The notes under the pieces: model-generated
Databases searched by the model: none
Told to the model about the DNA's origin: nothing
The model's input: only the letters and a program-made list of their open reading frames with translations
Position numbers and translations under genes: made by a program
Shown: positions 1 to 8,195 of the stretch, piece by piece
Layout: the number at the start of each line of letters is the position of its first letter
Position numbering within the stretch: position 1 is the first letter of the stretch
Source of the DNA: Pseudomonadota bacterium
GTDB lineage: Bacteria > Pseudomonadota > Alphaproteobacteria > Rhizobiales > Beijerinckiaceae
Length of the DNA stretch: 35,393 nt
Assembly (NCBI GenBank): GCA_021804825.1
Contig: JAJZGX010000019.1
Span: 1 to 35,393, forward strand
Reading direction: 5' to 3'

Positions 1-1595
1 ATGCCGCCATGGGGCGGAGCGCCATACTGGAACGCCCGATACATGCCTCCAAACCGCTCGATCACCGTGTCTTCGCCATAGCCTGCAATCTCGAAGGCCT
101 TCACCATCGCCTCGGGCTTGTGGTTGCGAATGCCCCCCGAAGCCAACTCGAAGCCATTGCAGGCAATGTCATATTGAAAGGCCTTCAGGGCCAGCGGATC
201 GGGGCCGTTGAGCGCTTCGAGCCCGCCTTGCGGCATGGAAAACGGATTATGCGAGAAGTCGATTTTCTTGTCGTCTTCGTTATATTCATACATCGGGAAA
301 TCGACAATCCAGGCAAATTCAAACCGTTCCTTGTCGATCAGGTTGAGATCCTCGCCAACCTTGGTGCGCGCCATGCCGGCAAACCGCGCGAATTTCGCCG
401 GATCGCCCGCCGCAAACAGCGCGGCATCGCCCGCCTTCAAGCCAAGTTGCAGGCGCAAGGCTTCAGCGCGCTCGGGGCCGATATTATTGGCGATCGGCCC
501 GGCCGGCCCGTCTTCACGCCAGAAAATATAGCCCATGCCGGGCTGGCCTTCACCCTGCGCCCAGGAATTCATCTTGTCGCAGAACGTGCGCTGGCCACCG
601 CCGGGCGCGGGCACCGCCCAGACGCGATTGGCCGGTGTTTCCAGCATTCGCGCAAAAACCTTGAAGTTCGAACCGGCAAAATGCTGCGAAACATCCTGCA
701 TCACCAGCGGATTGCGCAGATCAGGCTTGTCGGTGCCATATTTGCGCATGGCGTCATCATAGGCAATGCGCGGCCAGTTCTGCGTCACCGGACGGCCCCC
801 GCCAAATTCCTCGAAAATGCCGGAAATCACCGGTTCCATGGTCGCGAACACGTCATCCTGCGTGACAAAGCTCATTTCGACATCGAGTTGATAGAACTCG
901 CCCGGCAGCCGGTCGGCACGCGGGTCCTCATCGCGAAAGCAAGGAGCGATCTGGAAATAGCGGTCAAAGCCCGCCATCATCAGCAATTGCTTGTATTGCT
1001 GCGGGGCTTGCGGCAGCGCGTAAACCTTGCCGGGATGGATGCGCGAGGGCACCAGAAAATCCCGAGCCCCTTCCGGCGAGGACGCCGTGAGAATCGGGGT
1101 GGCAAATTCGCTGAAGCCTGATTGCTTCATGCGCTGGCGCATCGAATCAACCACCCTTGTGCGCAGCATGATGTTTTTGTGCAGCCGCTCGCGACGCAAA
1201 TCCAGAAAACGGTATTTCAGCCGGGTTTCTTCGGGATATTCCTGATCGCCGAACACCGGCAGCGGCAGATCAGCCGCCTGCCCGAGCACCTCGATCTCGC
1301 GCACGTAAAGCTCGATCGCGCCCGTCGCCATGTCGTCGTTCTGCGTGCCTGCCGGGCGCATGCGCACATCGCCATCGAGACGCACAACCCATTCAGAGCG
1401 CAAGGTTTCGGCAATCTTGAAGGCGGGCGATTCGGGATCGACCACGCATTGTGTAAGGCCGTAATGATCGCGCACATCGATGAACAGCACGCCGCCATGG
1501 TCGCGCACCCGGTGGCACCAGCCCGAGAGCCGTGCCGGTTGGTGAGCATCAGTGGCGCGCAACGCACCGCAGGTGTGGGAACGGTAAGTGTGCAT
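1..1595 (-). CDS. aspS: Aspartyl-tRNA synthetase, C-terminus cut by window edge
   Basis: Charges tRNA-Asp with aspartate in the cytoplasm; many alphaproteobacterial versions also charge tRNA-Asn and so feed a transamidase (family knowledge, not tested here). About 531 residues are visible. The N-terminus ([13 protein letters not shown], then [13 protein letters not shown]) is the usual OB-fold anticodon-binding domain. The class II motif 2 region is seen as [19 protein letters not shown], and the central GAD insertion follows. The sequence runs off base 1 just after [10 protein letters not shown], so motif 3 (GLGxDR type) and roughly 60-80 residues are missing. I chose the ATG at 1595 because family members start at MHxYRxHTCGALR. 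In-frame ATGs at 1601 and 1607 are also possible. The gene is divergent from the exported-protein gene at 1803. Confidence 0.95.
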   Translation of the reverse strand, partial: MHTYRSHTCGALRATDAHQPARLSGWCHRVRDHGGVLFIDVRDHYGLTQCVVDPESPAFKIAETLRSEWVVRLDGDVRMRPAGTQNDDMATGAIELYVREIEVLGQAADLPLPVFGDQEYPEETRLKYRFLDLRRERLHKNIMLRTRVVDSMRQRMKQSGFSEFATPILTASSPEGARDFLVPSRIHPGKVYALPQAPQQYKQLLMMAGFDRYFQIAPCFRDEDPRADRLPGEFYQLDVEMSFVTQDDVFATMEPVISGIFEEFGGGRPVTQNWPRIAYDDAMRKYGTDKPDLRNPLVMQDVSQHFAGSNFKVFARMLETPANRVWAVPAPGGGQRTFCDKMNSWAQGEGQPGMGYIFWREDGPAGPIANNIGPERAEALRLQLGLKAGDAALFAAGDPAKFARFAGMARTKVGEDLNLIDKERFEFAWIVDFPMYEYNEDDKKIDFSHNPFSMPQGGLEALNGPDPLALKAFQYDIACNGFELASGGIRNHKPEAMVKAFEIAGYGEDTVIERFGGMYRAFQYGAPPHGG

Positions 1596-1802
1596 GGCCA
1601 TCAACATGGGTCTCGAAACAAGAATTCAGGTGACGTCTTCCACACGCCGCGCAACGCGATGTCAAGTGCGCACGGCAAGTCTGGCGCGCTTCGTGACGCC
1701 GCCTGTCTAAAAACCGAACAATTTCAGCAACCTTTGCTTAACACTTCTTCAAGGCCGATATGGCAATGATGCGCGGGATTTATTGAATGTCAGGAGCATC
1801 CC

Positions 1803-2201
1803 ATGCGCACGAATTCTTTCGCCTCGGCCTTGCTGGCCTCCGCACTGGTTGCAGCGGCTGCGCTGACCCTTGCCAACCCTGCCCGCGCGGACGGCGACCG
1901 CAACGGCGCGCTGCTGGGCGGCCTGGCAGCCGGACTGGTCGGCGGTGCTATTCTCGATCATACGCTGAACCAGCCCCGCCCGGTCTATGTTCAGCCGCGT
2001 CCGGTCTACATGGCGCCTGCGCAACCGGTCTATGTGGCGCGCGATCCCTATTTTGACCGCCTGCATGATCTCAAACGCGAATGCGACCGCGGCGACCGCA
2101 ACGATTGCATCCGCTTCGGCATGATGATCGGCCAGCATCGCGAGCGTATCGCCGCCTGGCGTCGCGAAGACCCCGATATGTTTCAATGGGATAATGAGTG
2201 A
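1803..2201 (+). CDS. Small exported protein with glycine-rich segment, function unknown
   Basis: A 132-residue protein with a clear Sec signal peptide (MRTNSFASALLASALVAAAALTLANPARA, cleavage probably near residue 29). It continues with a glycine/alanine-rich stretch (GALLGGLAAGLVGGAILDH, residues 35-53) like the glycine-zipper segments of small envelope proteins. Next come a proline/tyrosine/valine repeat (PVYVQPRPVYMAPAQPVYV) and a charged C-terminus with a cysteine pair (ECDRGDRNDC). The ATG at 1803 follows AGGAG at 1792-1796 with good spacing. It is monocistronic, with two hairpins just after the stop. I do not recognise the family; a periplasmic or outer-membrane-associated location is inferred. 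Confidence 0.8.
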   Translation: MRTNSFASALLASALVAAAALTLANPARADGDRNGALLGGLAAGLVGGAILDHTLNQPRPVYVQPRPVYMAPAQPVYVARDPYFDRLHDLKRECDRGDRNDCIRFGMMIGQHRERIAAWRREDPDMFQWDNE

Positions 2202-2223
2202 TCAGCTGTTGCACTGATCATTT
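2199..2223 (+). terminator. Weak hairpin overlapping the stop codon of the exported-protein gene
   Basis: A perfect 7-base stem (TGATCAG 2199-2205 and CTGATCA 2214-2220, 8-base loop) that begins with the stop codon and is followed by TTT. The stem is AT-mixed and the T run short, so it may only assist the stronger hairpin at 2245. Confidence 0.35.
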
Positions 2224-2244
2224 GCCAAACCTGCCCGCACACAG

Positions 2245-2279
2245 CGCGCCGCCCCGCACCAAGGGCGGCGCGTTTGCTT
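2245..2279 (+). terminator. Rho-independent terminator after the exported-protein gene
   Basis: A perfect 10-base GC stem (CGCGCCGCCC 2245-2254, GGGCGGCGCG 2263-2272) with an 8-base loop, followed by TTTGCTT. It lies 44 bases past the stop at 2201. No other gene ends here on either strand. Confidence 0.75.
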
Positions 2280-2366
2280 GGGTGAGGCTTTGACGTGAGA
2301 TTTTGATGAGCCGATAGTTGGCTTCGCTGACGCTGGCACTGGCAGCTTTAGAGGTGCGTTCAATCT

Positions 2367-2410
2367 CCCCCACCGTCATGGCGCGGCGCGAAGCGCCATG
2401 ACGATGGGGG
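2367..2410. repeat. Long inverted repeat in the gap before glyA
   Basis: Two 18-base arms, 2367-2384 and 2393-2410, pair with one mismatch (CCCCCACCGTCATGGCGC against CCCCCATCGTCATGGCGC) around an 8-base loop. The rest of 2280-2597 holds no convincing gene. The palindrome lacks a T run on either strand, so it is not a normal terminator. It resembles the dispersed palindromic elements found between genes in many Hyphomicrobiales, but only one copy is visible here. Confidence 0.6.
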
Positions 2411-2597
2411 GATGTAATGACGATGCTGGATGGGCGTTCGCGGCGTTGGTCGGGCACGCTCAGCCATGTCGCAGATTTTGTGACACCCCCTAGCGCTGAC
2501 CCAACCGCTCCACGCTTTCGCAAAGCAAGCCGACATGCTATGCGCCTCTCATCATGAAATCGGCGGCGACCCGGCCGCCTCCAGCAAAGGTCTCGCC

Positions 2598-3902
2598 ATG
2601 AACAGCCCTGTGCAGCCCGCCGCCTTTCGCTCCAACAGTTTCTTTGGCGCCTCCTTGCACGAAGCTGATCCGGAACTGGCGCGTGCGGTCGATCTCGAAC
2701 TCGGTCGTCAGCGCGACGAGATTGAACTGATCGCCTCCGAAAACATCGTCTCGCGTGCCGTACTGGAAGCGCAAGGCTCGGTCATGACCAATAAATACGC
2801 CGAAGGCTATCCAGGCAGACGTTATTATGGCGGCTGCCAGTTTGTCGACATTGCTGAAAAGCTGGCCATCGAGCGGGCGACGCGACTGTTTTCCTGCAAT
2901 TTTGCCAATGTGCAGCCCAATTCGGGCTCACAGGCCAATCAGGCGGTGTTTCTGGCCTTGATGCAGCCGGGCGATACTTTCATGGGCCTTGATCTTGCCG
3001 CAGGTGGTCACCTCACCCATGGCGCCAGCGCCAACATGTCCGGCAAGTGGTTCAAGCCGGTCAGCTATGGCGTCTGCGTGGTCGATCAAAAGATCGACAT
3101 GGAGGCGGTGGAGCGCCTCGCCCATGAGCACAAGCCCAAACTCATCATTGCTGGCGGCTCGGCCTATTCGCGCCATTGGGACTTTGCCCGCTTTCGTGCC
3201 ATTGCCGATGCGGTCGGGGCTTATTTCATGGTCGATATGGCGCATTTCGCTGGCTTGGTGGCAGGCGGCGCGCATCCGTCGCCCTTCCCGCACGCCCATG
3301 TCGTCACTACCACAACCCATAAAACACTGCGCGGCCCACGGGGCGGCTTGATCCTCTCCGACGATGAAACCATCGCCAAGAAGATCAATTCGGCGATTTT
3401 CCCCGGCCTGCAAGGCGGCCCCCTGATGCATGTCATTGCCGCCAAGGCCGTTGCCTTTGGCGAGGCTTTGCGCCCGGATTTTGCGGCCTATGCCCATCAG
3501 GTAGTCGCCAATGCCCAAGAACTGGCTTCGACCCTTGTCGGCGCTGGCTTCGAGATCGTCTCCGGCGGCACCGACAACCATTTGATGCTTGTCGATCTGC
3601 GACCCAAAAAGCTCACCGGCAAGGCGGCAGAAGCGGCGCTCGGTCGCGCCCACATCACCTGCAACAAGAATGGCGTGCCCTTCGACACCGAAAAGCCGAC
3701 GATCACTTCGGGCATTCGGCTCGGCTCCCCGGCAGCAACATCGCGCGGGTTTGGCACTGCGGAATTCCGCATCGTCGGCGAACTGATCGTCGAGGCGCTC
3801 GAAGGCCTCGCCAGACATGGCGATGAAGGCAATGGCGAAGTCGAGGCGTCGGTGCGCAAGCGTGTTGCGGAACTGACAAAGCGCTTCCCGATTTATGCGT
3901 GA
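2598..3902 (+). CDS. glyA: Serine hydroxymethyltransferase
   Basis: Interconverts serine plus tetrahydrofolate with glycine plus 5,10-methylene-tetrahydrofolate; the main source of one-carbon units. The 434-residue length is typical. Visible family signatures are [10 protein letters not shown] (43-52), [14 protein letters not shown] (67-80), the substrate/folate region GGHLTHGA (136-143), [13 protein letters not shown] (212-224) and the PLP-lysine segment [14 protein letters not shown] with Lys242. I chose the ATG at 2598, preceded by AAAGG at 2586-2590, over an upstream in-frame ATG at 2535. The upstream extension ([11 protein letters not shown]...) does not resemble the family. nrdR begins 6 bases after the stop, so glyA probably heads a glyA-nrdR-ribD-ribE operon. 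No glycine riboswitch was recognised upstream. Confidence 0.97.
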   Translation: MNSPVQPAAFRSNSFFGASLHEADPELARAVDLELGRQRDEIELIASENIVSRAVLEAQGSVMTNKYAEGYPGRRYYGGCQFVDIAEKLAIERATRLFSCNFANVQPNSGSQANQAVFLALMQPGDTFMGLDLAAGGHLTHGASANMSGKWFKPVSYGVCVVDQKIDMEAVERLAHEHKPKLIIAGGSAYSRHWDFARFRAIADAVGAYFMVDMAHFAGLVAGGAHPSPFPHAHVVTTTTHKTLRGPRGGLILSDDETIAKKINSAIFPGLQGGPLMHVIAAKAVAFGEALRPDFAAYAHQVVANAQELASTLVGAGFEIVSGGTDNHLMLVDLRPKKLTGKAAEAALGRAHITCNKNGVPFDTEKPTITSGIRLGSPAATSRGFGTAEFRIVGELIVEALEGLARHGDEGNGEVEASVRKRVAELTKRFPIYA

Positions 3903-3908
3903 ACCGGA

Positions 3909-4406
3909 ATGCGTTGCCCCTATTGCGGTGCCACCGACAGCCAGGTGAAAGATTCGCGGCCCGCAGATGATGCGGCCTCGATCAGGCGTCGCCGGGTGTG
4001 CCCGGATTGCGGCGGGCGGTTCACGACCTTCGAGCGGGTGCAACTGCGCGAACTGATGGTGCTCAAGAAATCGGGCCGCCGCGTGCCGTTTGACCGTGAC
4101 AAGTTGATGCGCTCGCTGGCGATCTCGCTGCGCAAGCGCCCGGTCGAGCCCGAACGCATCGAGCGGCTGGTGAACGGCATTGTCCGCCAGCTCGAAAACA
4201 GCGGCGAATCCGACATCGAATCGGGCCACATCGGCGAAATGGTGATGGAGGGCCTCGCCAACCTCGATCAGGTTGCCTATGTGCGCTTTGCCTCGGTCTA
4301 TCGCAATTTCAATGAGGCGCGTGATTTCGGCCGGTTTCTGGTCGAACTCAGCGAGCCGCAGCGTGAAAATGATGCCGCGGCTGATTCGAATGACAAGCCA
4401 AAATGA
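3909..4406 (+). CDS. nrdR: Transcriptional repressor NrdR
   Basis: A nucleotide-sensing repressor of ribonucleotide reductase genes. The 165-residue protein has the N-terminal zinc ribbon (CPYCG at 3-7, CPDCG at 31-35) followed by the ATP-cone domain (LVVxKxxGRR-type segment seen as [18 protein letters not shown], then [13 protein letters not shown] near residues 119-131). It sits 6 bases after glyA. Its stop overlaps the ribD start by four bases (ATGA, 4403-4406), implying translational coupling. The glyA-nrdR-ribD order is common in alphaproteobacteria. The visible part is full length and intact. Confidence 0.97.
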   Translation: MRCPYCGATDSQVKDSRPADDAASIRRRRVCPDCGGRFTTFERVQLRELMVLKKSGRRVPFDRDKLMRSLAISLRKRPVEPERIERLVNGIVRQLENSGESDIESGHIGEMVMEGLANLDQVAYVRFASVYRNFNEARDFGRFLVELSEPQRENDAAADSNDKPK

Positions 4407-5500
4407 ACGGGCTCGATGAGCGGTTCATGCAGGCGGCGCTGGCCTATGGACGGCGCGGCCTCGGCAGAACGGCGACCAACCCCTCGGTCGGGGCTTTGGT
4501 GGTCAAGGACGGCGTCATCACCGGGCGCGGCTTCACGCAGAGCGGCGGGCGACCGCACGCCGAACCTGTAGCCTTGGCCGAGGCCGGAGCGCAGGCGCGC
4601 GGCGCGACACTCTACGTGACACTGGAGCCGTGCAGCCATCACGGCAAGACCCCACCCTGTGCTGAGGCCATTATCGCCGCCGGCATTGCCCGCGTGGTTT
4701 CGGCCATGCCCGACCCCGATACCCGCGTCAGCGGGCGCGGCCACGCCCTGTTACGCGCCGCTGGCATCGAAGTGGTTACGGGCATCGGGGCGGAACAGGC
4801 GCAGCGCGATCATCGCGGCCATATTTGCCGCGTCACCCGCCAGCGCCCCATGCTGACCCTGAAACTCGCCCGCACTGCGGACGGTTTTGCGGGCGCCTTG
4901 GCAGGCCAGCCGCGCCTGATGATTTCCGGCCCTGCCGCCATGGGCCGCACGCACATGCTGCGCGCCATGCATGACGGTGTCATGGTCGGCATCGGCACGG
5001 CGCTTGCCGATGATCCGCAACTCTCGGTGCGCCTGCCCGGCATGGCGGACAATCAGCCTATGCGAATCGTGCTGGATGCGCAGGCGCGGCTGCCGCAGAA
5101 GGCCCGCCTTGCCGACGGCACAGCCGAAGTGCTGCTGCTCTGCGCCACGAATGCGCCGCCGGACAGCATCGCCCTCTGGCAGGCGCGCGGCGTCAGCGTC
5201 GCACCGGTTGCACCGGGCCGCGACGGCCAGCTTGATCTGGCCGCTATCATGGCCATCCTGTATCGGCATGGCCTGTCGCGGGTGTTTTGCGAGGGAGGCC
5301 CAAGGCTGGCGCAAAGCCTGTTGGCCCAAGGCCTCGTCGATGACCTGTTGCTGGTCACCAACCAGCAGTTTCATGGCGGCGCGGGGCTTGCAGCCCTTGA
5401 TACGCGCGCTCTGGCTCTGGTCGCGCGTGATTTTCGCCGCTACCAGCAAAGCCGGTGCGGCGATGATCTCCTCGAAGCATTTGAACGCAAGGAAAACTGA
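4403..5500 (+). CDS. ribD: Bifunctional riboflavin pathway deaminase/reductase RibD
   Basis: Catalyses the second and third steps of riboflavin synthesis from GTP: deamination of the diaminopyrimidine, then NADPH reduction of the ribosyl side chain. The N-terminal cytidine-deaminase-like domain carries the zinc ligands in HAEPVAL (His52, Glu54) and [13 protein letters not shown] (Cys77, Cys86). The C-terminal reductase domain starts near [12 protein letters not shown] (about residue 150) and includes [19 protein letters not shown] and [13 protein letters not shown]. At 365 residues both domains are complete. Its start overlaps the nrdR stop by 4 bases and its stop shares one base with the ribE start (TGATG at 5498-5502), so the genes are tightly coupled. 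Confidence 0.96.
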   Translation: MNGLDERFMQAALAYGRRGLGRTATNPSVGALVVKDGVITGRGFTQSGGRPHAEPVALAEAGAQARGATLYVTLEPCSHHGKTPPCAEAIIAAGIARVVSAMPDPDTRVSGRGHALLRAAGIEVVTGIGAEQAQRDHRGHICRVTRQRPMLTLKLARTADGFAGALAGQPRLMISGPAAMGRTHMLRAMHDGVMVGIGTALADDPQLSVRLPGMADNQPMRIVLDAQARLPQKARLADGTAEVLLLCATNAPPDSIALWQARGVSVAPVAPGRDGQLDLAAIMAILYRHGLSRVFCEGGPRLAQSLLAQGLVDDLLLVTNQQFHGGAGLAALDTRALALVARDFRRYQQSRCGDDLLEAFERKEN

Positions 5501-6108
5501 TGTTTACCGGTCTGGTCAGCGATGTTGGCGACATTCTTGAAGTTGGCGGCACAGCCAGTCTGCGACGCCTGAAGATCGCTTGCAGCTATCCCCACGCCAG
5601 CCTCGCCATGGGCGCTTCGGTCGCCTGTTCGGGTGTCTGCATGACGGTCGTTGACAAGGGCCAGACCGCCGGGCGCGATTGGTTTTGCGTCGATGCCGCC
5701 GCCGAAACGCTGCGCCTGACCACTGTTGGAAACTGGCGACAAGGCACCCGCATCAATCTGGAACGCGCGCTGAAAATCGGCGATGAACTCGGCGGCCATA
5801 TCGTCAGTGGCCACGTCGATGGGTTGGCTGAGTTGCGGGCGCGGCGCGATTTTGAAGGCATGGCTGAATTCACCCTCACCGTCCCGCGCGATCTCGCGCG
5901 CTTCATCGCGCCCAAGGGATCAGTCTGCCTTGAGGGCACGTCATTGACCGTCAACACCGTTGCTGGTGAGGATTTCACAGTGCTGCTGATCCCCCATACA
6001 CTGGCGGTCACCACGTGGGGACAACGCAAGGCTGGCGACCAGCTCAATCTCGAGGTCGATACCATGGCGCGCTACGCCGCAAGGCTGCGCGAATTCGCGC
6101 CATCCTGA
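5500..6108 (+). CDS. ribE: Riboflavin synthase, alpha subunit
   Basis: Performs the dismutation of two 6,7-dimethyl-8-ribityllumazine molecules into riboflavin and the pyrimidine substrate of RibH. The 202-residue protein consists of two lumazine-binding barrels. The first starts with [10 protein letters not shown] and includes ACSGVCMTVVD; the second starts at HIVSGHVDG and contains CLEGTSLTVN. This internal duplication is diagnostic. The start overlaps the ribD stop by one base. The gene ends only 4 bases before the oppositely oriented thiL stop. ribH, its metabolic partner, lies nearby on the other strand rather than directly downstream. Confidence 0.95.
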   Translation: MFTGLVSDVGDILEVGGTASLRRLKIACSYPHASLAMGASVACSGVCMTVVDKGQTAGRDWFCVDAAAETLRLTTVGNWRQGTRINLERALKIGDELGGHIVSGHVDGLAELRARRDFEGMAEFTLTVPRDLARFIAPKGSVCLEGTSLTVNTVAGEDFTVLLIPHTLAVTTWGQRKAGDQLNLEVDTMARYAARLREFAPS

Positions 6109-6112
6109 CATC

Positions 6113-7090
6113 TCAGAGGTGGCTGTAGGCCGGGTTGGCAAAACTCAACACCGCGCCATCCGCAGCCCGCCAGGTCACACGTCGGTGCGCCTGCACCACG
6201 CCGATCCGCGTGACCTTGACACCAGCTCTGGCGCAATCATGCTCGAAGCCGACGCAGGCACCCGGGGGCACGCATGCGATGATTTCATAATCATCTCCGC
6301 CTATTAGTGCTGTTTCCTCAAATGTTGGTTCCATTGCTAGAGCCGCATGGACCGCTGGCGAAAATGGCACAGCCGCCGCTTCGATGATAGCGCCCCTGCC
6401 CGATGTCGCCAGCAGTCTGGCGAGGTCGCCCACCAGCCCATCTGATACATCCATCGCCGCATGGGCATGGTCGCGCAGCGCCGCACCAAGGGCCAGACGC
6501 GGTTCTGGCCGGTGGTAGCGCGCCTCCAAATGGCGTCGAAGCTGCGCGGGCAGCGCCAGCCGCTCGGGGCTTTTCAGCGAAACGAGGCCCAGAGCCGCAT
6601 CACCGATGGTGCCTGTGACATAGATGGCATCGCCACTGACCGCGCCGCTGCGCTTGACCATGCGGCCCTGCTGCACCTCGCCGAAGGCAGTGATGGTCAG
6701 GGCGAGCGGCCCCGGCGTCGCGACCGTATCGCCCCCGATGAGCGCAATGCCAAAGCGCGCCATATCGGCACCAAGTCCCTTGGCGAAGGCCTCGAACCAA
6801 CTGGCCTGCAACCCCTTGGGCAGCATCAGCGCCAGCGTGAAAGCGCGCGGCCGCGCGCCCTTGGCCGCCAGATCCGAAAGATTGACCCGCAGCGCCTTGG
6901 CGGCAATGACCTCAGCGGGATCATTTTCAAAGAAATGCACCCCCGCCACCAGCGCATCGGCGGTGATCACCCAATCATGCCCGGGCTTTGGAGCCAGCAA
7001 TGCCGCATCGTCGAGCAGGCCAAGCCCTTCCGGCCCCGCCAGCGGCGCGAAATAGCGGGCAATGAGGTCATGCTCGCGCGAAGCACCCAT
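6113..7090 (-). CDS. thiL: Thiamine-monophosphate kinase
   Basis: Phosphorylates thiamine monophosphate with ATP to give the cofactor thiamine diphosphate. The 325-residue length is normal. Characteristic AIRS-kinase segments are LLDDAALL (metal/ATP binding, about residues 20-28), VITADALVAGVHFFEN, RVNLSDLAAKGARPRAFTL, GGDTVATPGPLALTITAFG, and DVSDGLVGDLARL. The ATG is at 7090, 2 bases after the nusB stop, and the gene is last in a ribH-nusB-thiL unit. No TPP riboswitch is visible, in keeping with a salvage/kinase gene inside an operon. Confidence 0.95.
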   Translation of the reverse strand: MGASREHDLIARYFAPLAGPEGLGLLDDAALLAPKPGHDWVITADALVAGVHFFENDPAEVIAAKALRVNLSDLAAKGARPRAFTLALMLPKGLQASWFEAFAKGLGADMARFGIALIGGDTVATPGPLALTITAFGEVQQGRMVKRSGAVSGDAIYVTGTIGDAALGLVSLKSPERLALPAQLRRHLEARYHRPEPRLALGAALRDHAHAAMDVSDGLVGDLARLLATSGRGAIIEAAAVPFSPAVHAALAMEPTFEETALIGGDDYEIIACVPPGACVGFEHDCARAGVKVTRIGVVQAHRRVTWRAADGAVLSFANPAYSHL

Positions 7091-7092
7091 GG

Positions 7093-7557
7093 CTAGTCTC
7101 GATTGGCAAATTCATCCAGCCGCAATTCATGGGCAAGCGTGTCGAGCACGGCATTGATCATGCCGGCCTCGTCGCGGCCATAAAACGCACCGGCAACATC
7201 GACATATTCGGTTATGACGACTCTTGCGGGGACATCGAGGCGCTTTTTCAATTCATAGGTTCCGGCCCGCAGAATCGCCCGCATCAAGGCTTCGATCCGC
7301 GCCAGCGGCCAGGTATTTTCAAGCCGCAAATCAATCAGCCGGTCGAGCGCCACCTGATCGGCCAGGACTCCGATGAGAATGTCCCGAAAAAAGGCGATTT
7401 CAGCGGGCTTGTATTGCGCCCCTTCAACCTCTTTGCCGATCCAGTGCGATTCAAATTCGGCCAGACATTCATTGACGCCACGCCCGGTGACATCCATTTG
7501 ATAGAGCGCCTGGCAGGCGGCGAGACGGGCAGCGGTGCGGTGTTCAGCGCGAGACAT
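7093..7557 (-). CDS. nusB: Transcription antitermination factor NusB
   Basis: An RNA-binding factor that, with NusE (ribosomal protein S10), prevents premature termination in rRNA operons. The 154-residue all-helical protein starts MSRAEHRTAARLAACQALYQMDVTG, the usual alphaproteobacterial N-terminus. It ends with the family segment ARVVITEYVDVAGAFYGRDEAGMINAVLD. I chose the ATG at 7557, four bases beyond the ribH stop, over an in-frame ATG at 7590 that would overlap ribH and add a non-family peptide. The coupling of ribH and nusB is widespread in bacteria. Confidence 0.94.
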   Translation of the reverse strand: MSRAEHRTAARLAACQALYQMDVTGRGVNECLAEFESHWIGKEVEGAQYKPAEIAFFRDILIGVLADQVALDRLIDLRLENTWPLARIEALMRAILRAGTYELKKRLDVPARVVITEYVDVAGAFYGRDEAGMINAVLDTLAHELRLDEFANRD

Positions 7558-7561
7558 GGCG

Positions 7562-8035
7562 TCAGACCACTTGGGCGTGTTTGAGCGCATGGAGGCTCAT
7601 GGCGGCTCTGGCCGCATCTGCCCCCTTGTTGCCGAGCTGCGGATCGGCCCGCACCAGCGCCTGCGCCTCGTTTTCCACCGACAGGATGCCATTGCCGACC
7701 GGCAGGCCAAGACGGATGCCAACATCCATCAAGCCACGCGCGCTTTCATTGGCAACGATCTCGAAATGATAGGTCTCGCCGCGAATGATGCAGCCCAGCG
7801 CCACGATACCGGCGATGTCCTTGTCGGCGGCCACGGCAATGCTGGCAGCAACCGGGATTTCGAGGGCGCCGGGCACGCCCACAATATCCCAGGCCGCCCC
7901 TGCTTCCCGCAGCGCCGCCTCGGCGCCCTGCAGCAACAGCGCGCCGATGGCGTCATAAAACCGTGCCTCGATGATCAGGAACCGCGCTCCCGCGAGCTGG
8001 TGGGGGTGATATGCCGCGCGGCGGGCTTCTGCCAT
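7562..8035 (-). CDS. ribH: 6,7-dimethyl-8-ribityllumazine synthase
   Basis: Condenses the RibD pathway product with 3,4-dihydroxy-2-butanone 4-phosphate to form lumazine, the substrate of riboflavin synthase. The 157-residue protein has FLIIEARFYD, VPGALEIPVAA, GCIIRGETYHFEIV (the catalytic histidine is His90) and the C-terminal GNKGADAARAAMSLHAL. The ATG at 8035 follows a strong GAGGAG site 8 bases upstream. A longer in-frame start at 8101 lacks such a site. No FMN riboswitch was found in the 160-base leader. A hairpin sits at 8124-8154. Confidence 0.95.
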   Translation of the reverse strand: MAEARRAAYHPHQLAGARFLIIEARFYDAIGALLLQGAEAALREAGAAWDIVGVPGALEIPVAASIAVAADKDIAGIVALGCIIRGETYHFEIVANESARGLMDVGIRLGLPVGNGILSVENEAQALVRADPQLGNKGADAARAAMSLHALKHAQVV

Positions 8036-8123
8036 CAATCTGCTCCTCAAATGTCGGAACGGCTCTGGTAGCCGCAACAAGCCCTTGGCCGCAAGCCTCA
8101 ATCGTCAGACGCGCGCCACAATC

Positions 8124-8154
8124 GCGCCGCAGGGCCGGTCATGGCCCGCGGCGC
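8124..8154. other. GC-rich hairpin between the MFS gene and ribH
   Basis: A 12-base-pair stem with one bulged A: GCGCCGC(A)GGGCC at 8124-8136 pairs with GGCCCGCGGCGC at 8143-8154, loop GGTCAT. It lies 41 bases past the stop of the MFS gene on the minus strand, where there is no T run after it. A CTTTTT run follows on the plus strand. It may terminate MFS transcripts weakly or act in the ribH leader. Confidence 0.5.
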
Positions 8155-8195
8155 GGCAACTTTTTGCAAGGAATGCTGGCTGCGTGCCGAGCGTC

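Noticed and set aside
2218-2523. A 101-codon minus-strand open frame in the gap before glyA
   Set aside because: It runs through the terminator and the long palindrome, has no clear ribosome site and no recognisable domain. Most likely noncoding repeat sequence.
2928-4229. A 433-codon open frame antisense to glyA and nrdR
   Set aside because: It crosses two well-recognised genes and its translation looks like antisense shadow.
8036-8195. An FMN riboswitch before ribH
   Set aside because: The conserved RFN sequence blocks could not be found; only a simple hairpin is present.
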